Assembly (NCBI GenBank): GCA_003615045.1
Contig: ML014146.1
Location: forward strand, 63,070 to 127,069
Reading direction: 5' to 3'
Source of the DNA: Caulochytrium protostelioides
Lineage: Eukaryota > Chytridiomycota > Caulochytriomycetes > Caulochytriales > Caulochytriaceae
DNA: 64,000 nt
The position numbers and the translations under genes were made by a program. The notes beneath the pieces were generated by a model. It did not search any database, was not told the origin of the DNA, and saw only the letters and a list, made by a program, of their open reading frames with translations. Each line of letters opens with the position of its first letter. The stretch's first letter is position 1. This document shows positions 58,663 through 64,000 of the stretch, piece by piece.

Positions 58663-60372
58663 CTATAAATCCGGACCGTAGAGTTTGAGACTTTTGTCGT
58701 AGGAACTGATGATCATCCGCGTCCCACTAGGCGAGAGATCCATCCCTGTGATTTTGTTCTCGAGACTCCGGTAAGTCTTGAACGATTTATACTCGTTTTG
58801 AGTCGACAGCCTCAAGCTACCGTCGTACCCGCAGGTCGCCAGGACGGAGCCGTTGGTTTGGTGGTGCCATAGCCATGACGACGGCGACGCCGCATGAGCT
58901 TCATCATCGGCCTGATCATCGTTGCAGTCGAGTTGCTGATCGTCGCCCGTCGTGGACGACGCCCTGGGCGAGGAAGGTAGTGCGAAGTCGTGGCGATGCA
59001 GGTAGCGCACACCACTGACGATGTTTTTGTGGACGGTGAGCATACTGGCTTGCCGCGTCTTGCGGAGGTCCCAGATACGCACGGCGTGGTCCGAGGCACC
59101 GGACGCGAGATGGAAGCCGTTCGGGCTCCAGTCCATGCAAAGCACAGTGTCCACGTGGCCCTGCAGCGCCATCACGCGGCGCCCGGTGCGGGTGTCCCAT
59201 ACGATCCCGTTGCCGTTGTCGTCGCCGGTCGCGACCAGCGCGCCGTCGTCCTGGACAGCGAGCCCGAACACGGGGCACGCATGGCCTTCTTGGAGCAAGA
59301 GCAAGTCGCCCGTCTCGACGTCTGTCATATGCCAGCTGTGGTCGAATGAGGTCGAGTAGAGATACCGTCCGGTCGGGTGGAACGCGACGCGGCCGACGCG
59401 GGCCTTGTGGTTGGCGAGCAGGCGGACGGGCGCCGACCGCGATAGCGACCACAGCGCCACCACGCCGTCGATCGCACCCGACGCCATATGGACGCGCTCA
59501 GAGGTCTCGTGGCTCGGCGTGTTCGTGTCCATCGCCGAAGCGTCGGTCATCTGCGTGTCCGGGTGGAAATCCAGACCGGTCACGCGGTCTGTATGCTCGC
59601 GGCATGTGCGCAGCACTTGCAACGTGTCAGCGTCCCAGATCTTGACGGTGCCGGACCAACTCGACGAGGCGATCAGCTTCCCGTCGCGGCTGAACCGGCA
59701 GCCCGAGAGCGGCCGGGAGTCCGCCACTTCGGAGGCAATGACGTCAACGTTCTGCCACTGGCGGTAGTACGCCGCCAGCGTCTGCTTGCGCTGCTCGATC
59801 GGCGTCTGCTGCAAGCGCTGCGCTACCCGCAAGCGGTCCCGTGACGCCACCAGACTGGTGGCCGCCACATGTAACCGCGCGCTCTTCAATGTCGCCGGTC
59901 CGCGGGTATAGAACTCGTCGTCGCTCTCGGATTCCGAGTCCGAGCCGGAGTCGGCTCTGCCGGAGCCGGTCTGCATTGATTCCGAGGAGGGGTGCGCCAG
60001 TGCGTGCTCGAGCATGACGTCGCGCAGACGCGCGCGGCGCTCAGCAGGACCCTCGCCGAACAGCGTCTGCGGCTGCTTGTACTGAAGCCGAAGCGCCTCG
60101 CGGACTTTCGCATCAGCCGTCGGCACCGCGAGGCGAGCCGCCATCTTTTTGCGCTCGAAGCCCAGCAGACGCTCCGCACGGGTCGGATCGTCGATGGCCA
60201 GGCCGGACGCACGGCCGAGAACGTCGCGCGGCGCGTCCAGATCCACGGTCACGGTAGGCGCATCGTTGCGGCGTGAGGACGCCATGGCCGCCTGCAGCGC
60301 CGCCGTGTGCTCGAGCGAGCCATAATGGATGCGGCCCGACTCCTGCTTGATCTCGCTCTTCGGGAGGTCCAT
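58663..60372 (-). CDS. PRP4: U4/U6 snRNP protein Prp4 (PRPF4)
   Basis: The single-exon product is 569 residues from the ATG at 60372. Residues 75-135 form the SFM (splicing factor motif) domain: LAVPTADAKVREALR followed by TLFGEGPAERRARLRDVM, the exact Prp4 pattern. An acidic Ser/Glu/Asp linker (SDSESESDDEFY) follows. From about 215 to the end there are seven WD40 repeats, for example SGCRFSRDGKLIASSSWSGT, VKIWDADTLQVL, DGVVALWSLS, GIVWDTRTGRRVM, SDHAVRIWDLRK and YDGSLRLS. A 40-residue insertion (SSTTGDDQQLDCNDDQADDE) sits between blades 6 and 7. Prp4 binds Prp3 and stabilises the U4/U6 di-snRNP, consistent with a genome that has spliceosomal introns. The upstream region carries a tandem decamer. 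Confidence 0.96.
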   Translation of the reverse strand: MDLPKSEIKQESGRIHYGSLEHTAALQAAMASSRRNDAPTVTVDLDAPRDVLGRASGLAIDDPTRAERLLGFERKKMAARLAVPTADAKVREALRLQYKQPQTLFGEGPAERRARLRDVMLEHALAHPSSESMQTGSGRADSGSDSESESDDEFYTRGPATLKSARLHVAATSLVASRDRLRVAQRLQQTPIEQRKQTLAAYYRQWQNVDVIASEVADSRPLSGCRFSRDGKLIASSSWSGTVKIWDADTLQVLRTCREHTDRVTGLDFHPDTQMTDASAMDTNTPSHETSERVHMASGAIDGVVALWSLSRSAPVRLLANHKARVGRVAFHPTGRYLYSTSFDHSWHMTDVETGDLLLLQEGHACPVFGLAVQDDGALVATGDDNGNGIVWDTRTGRRVMALQGHVDTVLCMDWSPNGFHLASGASDHAVRIWDLRKTRQASMLTVHKNIVSGVRYLHRHDFALPSSPRASSTTGDDQQLDCNDDQADDEAHAASPSSWLWHHQTNGSVLATCGYDGSLRLSTQNEYKSFKTYRSLENKITGMDLSPSGTRMIISSYDKSLKLYGPDL

Positions 60373-61389
60373 GGTGACGGCGTCCAGTGAATGATCAAGA
60401 ACGCCGGGGGACCTTCGACGCCAGGAACCGGTGAGACCTTCAGGGACCTTCAGGGACCTTCAGGGACCTTCAAGCAGCCCCCCTGTGAGACGTCAAGGAT
60501 ACCACGGGGCGATGATCACGAAAAATCAAGGCCACGTGGCGTCACACCCGCTTCACAGCGGCACGACTTCAGAATTTGGGCTTATTGCAAGAAGACGGGC
60601 TTGAGAGCAGCGGTCATGGCGTGACAGTTGGTCCCAATGAAGGGCGGCGAAACCAGAGATGAACCGGTCACCCAGGATAGCGTCGGGTCCAGGACGCGAT
60701 CGGAACCGTCGATCACTGGGGAAAAAGACCGCGTCAGATTCAGATAGCTGCTGATCCGTGCGTATCAAATCTAGAAGGACCGTAAGTGCTGAATAGTCTA
60801 AATCTTGCTGATGCCGTGTCTAGGTCGCGTTTTTCAGCGCGTGGCTTGCCGCGTGCTTAGAGGCGGCCGGAGCAAATCAGGGTTCAACGCGACCGGAAAC
60901 GATAGGATAACCGAGACGTCATCGTGACAGTACGAGAGGGCGAGCCATCGCTGCATACCAATACGCACTCGCCTTGAGTTTTAGCATGCATGTCGGGAAC
61001 GTCAAGTACATCTCCTCGACAGTCGCGATGCTTTAGGAAGTGTGGCGTCGGACCCACCCAAGTGGCCGTGCCGCGTGCCAACCCCGCCACAGTCGTGCGC
61101 CACACCGAGCTCGTCTCCGCCGACGGAAGGATGAACCCGGCACAGGGTCCGAGAACACCCGCCATCTCCTCAGCAGAAAATGGTTCATTACCGCCATCTG
61201 CCGATCAGCGCTCACGGGTTCACGTATCGTGACACACCATCATCTCACGTCCGAGACTATGATCAGACATCACAAAGCATGAATCCATCACATACACTAG
61301 AATACATCGCATGCACTGATCACTGCTCCCTTCGTTGTTGTTCGTCGCGTGATTCGCGTCGATCGCTGTCGGAGTTTTCCGCCGAAGCC
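60373..61389. other. Divergent promoter region between PRP4 and ZNHIT1
   Basis: One kb between divergent genes. It contains the decamer tandem repeat at 60438-60472. The remainder is of lower GC than the genes, with no protein-like frame. Confidence 0.5.
60438..60472. repeat. Tandem decamer CAGGGACCTT, three perfect copies plus ends
   Basis: Three exact CAGGGACCTT units (60441-60470) are flanked by partial units (ACCTT before, CA after). A further GGGGGACCTTC occurs at about 60406-60416. It lies 65-100 bp upstream of the PRP4 ATG, at a spacing close to one helical turn. Confidence 0.8.
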
Positions 61390-61932
61390 ATGACGTCGCA
61401 CGCGGCTAAACGGCACCGGCTCGCGGCACAGAAATGCGCCGACCGGCTGCTCGTCGAGTGCGACGCACTGGACCCGACGGCGCCACAGAGCTTCACGGGC
61501 CCGCTGCCGACCGCGCCGGCCGCCGCGCAGTGGCCCTGGAGCCCGACCTTACCGACACGGGCGTCGCCCACGCCGTCGTCGCCGCCGTCCGTGCGCGCCG
61601 CGGCCGTCTCGGCCGACCCGACCGTCGTGGCGCTGCGGACCGCGGCGCGGGCGAACGCCCAGCAAGACCGCTCGCTGGCCTCGTATCTCGCAGAGTGGCG
61701 GATGGCCGAACGGCCGGGCCCGCACTACCTCTCGGCGGCGATGCGGAAGGTACCCGGCGAGCCGCAGCCGCCGCATGCGTCCCACCGCGTCTGCGAGCTC
61801 TGCGGGTACGAATCCATTTACCGGTGTCCGGACTGCACCGCGCGGACCTGCTCTAGCGCGTGCATGGCCAACCACTCGCGCACCTGCTTGCCCCACGTGC
61901 CTGGGAAATCAGACCCGATCCCGCGTATCTGA
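61390..61932 (+). CDS. VPS71: HIT-type zinc-finger protein, ZNHIT1/Vps71
   Basis: From the ATG at 61390 (GAAGCCATGACG) the product is 180 residues; the in-frame stretch from 61180 is unconserved leader. Residues 1-85 are Ala/Pro-rich. Then come a conserved SYLAEWRMAE...GPHYLSAAM segment (compare the GPNYL of human ZNHIT1) and a HIT zinc finger at about 135-167: CELCGYESIYRCPDCTARTC followed by SSACMANHSRTC. All the zinc-ligand cysteines and the His are in place. ZNHIT1/Vps71 is a subunit of the SWR1/SRCAP remodeller that loads histone H2A.Z. The N-terminal half is divergent, which is common for this family. Its stop lies about 100 bp from that of the convergent gene on the right. Confidence 0.88.
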   Translation: MTSHAAKRHRLAAQKCADRLLVECDALDPTAPQSFTGPLPTAPAAAQWPWSPTLPTRASPTPSSPPSVRAAAVSADPTVVALRTAARANAQQDRSLASYLAEWRMAERPGPHYLSAAMRKVPGEPQPPHASHRVCELCGYESIYRCPDCTARTCSSACMANHSRTCLPHVPGKSDPIPRI

Positions 61933-62035
61933 GGGGATGGATCGCCTTGGTTGCACCTAGACCGCATGCTGCGCCACCGTTTTTTTTTTTTTGCGGTGAC
62001 CGATCGAGCTTCAAGGAGCCCTTGGTCGGTTTAGC

Positions 62036-64000
62036 TTAGAGGATGCCGATCTCGTAGCCCGGCATGGGCGACGCCGCCGTCGGCAGCTGCTGCGTGCTTG
62101 CACGCAAGTGAGCCACAATGGCTTCGATCACGGCCGCCGGATACACGATCGTATCGACTCGCGACGCGTCGCGATCTTCGCGGATAGGACGCCGGTAGAG
62201 GACCTGGCAGCGCGGCGCTAGTGACGCCGTCGCCGTTGACGGACCGCTGGCAGCATGCACGTGACCGTGCAGGAGCTGCGGCCGGAAGAGCCAGATGAAC
62301 AGGCGCGGCTGCGCCACGTCCGCCGGGACGGCTCCGCGGGCAGCGACAGCGTCCGGGCCGCCGACGGCGCTCAACACAAAGCGGTAGCAAGCATGCGCGT
62401 TCGCGGCGTCGCTGAGGATGCGGGCGACATAGGATGCCATCGGAGCCGGGGGCTCGCCGTCAATCGTGACGGCAAAACGATACAAGCACAGGCGGTGCGT
62501 CGACGTGGACGTCATCGTCACTGCCGCGGTCTCGCTGGCGGACGGCGTCTCCGATTCGGTCGCGCGGCGGAGGCCGCCGTCGGGACCGCCAAGCGTGGCT
62601 TGGCATTGCGCACATACGGGAATCTATAGACCGCAGCGCCATGAATCGCATACATGGTCGAGCACGTGCCATCAGGATCCATATCAACCATCAAACACAT
62701 CAAGTAGAGCATATCATCAGCGTGAGTCACATGCGACGGAAGAGATCCGCGTGCCGAGCGGAAGCATGGGGTGTGTAGGGTGAAACAGGGAAGAAGGGCC
62801 GATTGATGTTTCCTCACGTGTAGCTCTCAATCCCACTGACATATCGGGAGCCTGCAGCGCTGATTATGGCTGGGACCGGCCTATGAAAAGACGTTCTCAG
62901 TCACAGCAACAAGATGGCAAGGTCATGAGAATCGCGCTGACGTGTGATCCTCATGCATTGAGAGATGTTTTTGTCGTTGAAATCAGGAAATGAAGCACGC
63001 CAGAACGAGTCTTCACCTCGCAGATCGCCGCCTTGTCACACACGCTTCGTGTCACATGGATCACGGGATGGTTTTCGTCCAAACGCGAGCGACAGCGGGT
63101 CTCATTTCTGTGACGGTCAGCCGTTCGGCGTGCTTCCTTGCTTTGGGACGGGCGTAACAGAGAAGAGGCGAAAACGACGCAGGATAGCGACAGGAAAGCC
63201 TTAGGATGATCCGACCACCACGGTTGACCGCAGAAACGATCCACACGGAAGCCGGAGATTCCAGAGGGCAGCATCACGCCTGGCCAGGCCACACTCTTTT
63301 TTATACCGTCCGTAGCGATGGGGGCGGGTAGAAGGGCAAAATAAAGCTCAAAGTACGGAGCAAATAGCCGGATGACGGGGGGACACTTACCTTGGATCCT
63401 GGCATTGTGGTGTCAAACGAGACGTTGGACCAGCCCGAGCCGACGACATAAAGACGGTCCGTGCCGGCGAGCACCGTGTTTTGCTGGCGGTACGCATGCC
63501 ACATCGTGGCTCCGCCATTCCCATCCTGCGACGCGGGCGGCGGGGGCGCCGTCGCGGCATCGCGCAGGATTTGATCCGATCGGAGCTCGGTGCCAGGTGT
63601 CGCGTCGCACGCGATCTGCATCTGCATGTGTGACTGGAGTCGCTTCAGCATGGCAAAGTCTTCGGTATGGCAGGCCCAGTAGGAGACAAAGTCTTGCCAG
63701 TGGTCCGACGGCAGCGGCAGCACGCGGGCGCCGGCGTCGCCGAACGCGATCAAGGGCGCAGCGCACCGGGCGCAGGCGAGCCGATGGACGCGGCGCGCGG
63801 CAGCGGTGAGCGGCTGGTTCAGGGCGTGGACGCTCCCGAGCGGATCGATGTCGGCGAGGCACTCGGGCGGCACGGGCGCCGCGCAGCGGTACTTGACTTC
63901 GCAGCCGTGGGGCGTCCGCCGCGTGGTGAGCGGCGGCTCGAGCAGTGCCACCGGCAGCGCAATCGCCGCCAGCGGCGGTGGCGAGGTCGTGGCGATCGCG
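62036..64000 (-). CDS. IPA1: UBE3D/Ipa1-type E3 ubiquitin ligase (HECT-like E2-binding domain), partial at 5' end
   Basis: Two exons are visible: one from the window edge (64000) down to 63391, and one from 62623 down to 62036 (196 codons with stop). The intron is 767 nt, begins GTAAGT, ends TATAG and is phase 0. The joined protein reads TTMPGSK-IPVCAQCQATLG. Family marks are CEVKYRC, a zinc pair CARCAAPL, the signature LPLPSDHWQDFVSYWACH, the second pair CAQCQATLG, QPRLFIWLFRPQL and the ending CQVLYRRP...VIEAIVAHLRASTQQLP. Human UBE3D and yeast Ipa1 share this order; they bind E2 enzymes and influence mRNA 3'-end processing. An Arg/Ser/Thr-rich insert follows the second zinc pair. The start codon is outside the window, so roughly the first 50-100 residues are missing. 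The neighbour VPS71 converges with about 100 bp between stops. Confidence 0.88.
62624..63390 (-). other. Unusually long intron of the UBE3D/IPA1-type gene
   Basis: At 767 nt this is four to six times the other introns placed in this window. The junction gives a continuous family-like protein, so no exon seems to be missing. I see no clear snoRNA boxes or open frame inside. Confidence 0.7.

Noticed and set aside
1-64000. CRISPR array, prokaryotic operon, plasmid or viral origin
   Set aside because: No spaced direct repeats; genes are eukaryotic with introns and separate promoters.

Overview
The window is nuclear DNA from a flagellated (zoosporic) fungus with a GC-rich, fairly compact genome. 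Protein-coding stretches are GC-rich with strong third-position G/C. Four of the recognisable genes carry short GT-AG introns of 132 to 181 nt, and a fifth has one of 767 nt. The fungal side of the assignment rests on a Pma1-type plasma-membrane H+-ATPase, an Aro7-type chorismate mutase, a Ctk3-type CTD-kinase subunit and a YPR097W-type PX protein. The flagellated side rests on an intact axonemal dynein light chain 1 (DNAL1). A chytrid or blastocladiomycete fits; I do not name a species.

Layout. Positions 1-364 hold the 3' end of a CAD/URA2 gene. Then come a 759-aa unknown protein (+, 2154-4433), a secreted-domain/transmembrane/SH3 protein (-, 4755-6623), a large PX-domain protein (-, 7696-10836), the H+-ATPase (-, 11778-14543) and a two-exon chorismate mutase (-, 16230-17388). 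SGT1 without TPRs (+, 18249-18971) and a Ctk3-like protein (+, 20419-21960) face ALG14 (-, 22062-22877). A five-finger C2H2 protein (+, 24356-26032) converges on RPA190, the largest Pol I subunit (-, 26185-31620).

A spacer of about 6.3 kb with no gene I can support leads to a CK1 delta-type kinase (+, 37939-39198). RPA135, the second Pol I subunit, follows (-, 41170-44985), so both catalytic Pol I subunits lie within 19 kb. Next are TXNDC9 (-, two exons, 46701-47556), DNAL1 (+, 49068-49652), a small unknown Gln-rich protein (-, 49756-50286) and a mini-paxillin with one LD motif and three LIM domains (+, 52466-53296). Directly behind it is a decayed fragment resembling the C-terminus of a Fanzor/TnpB-like nuclease (+, 53297-53653). 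The window ends with a type IIC P-type ATPase (+, two exons, 54679-58419), PRP4 (-, 58663-60372), ZNHIT1/VPS71 (+, 61390-61932) and a UBE3D/IPA1 E3-ligase-like gene (-, two exons, running off the right edge).

The genes are mostly housekeeping: pyrimidine and aromatic amino-acid synthesis, Pol I, splicing, N-glycosylation, chromatin and ion pumps. They do not form an operon-like system. The least ordinary parts are the nuclease relic next to the mini-paxillin, the 13-nt first exon that splits the LD motif, the altered ion-site residues of the IIC ATPase, the Pol I gene linkage with a palindrome upstream of RPA135, and a marked pyrimidine bias on the + strand around CK1. I found no convincing tRNA, rRNA, snRNA or CRISPR array.
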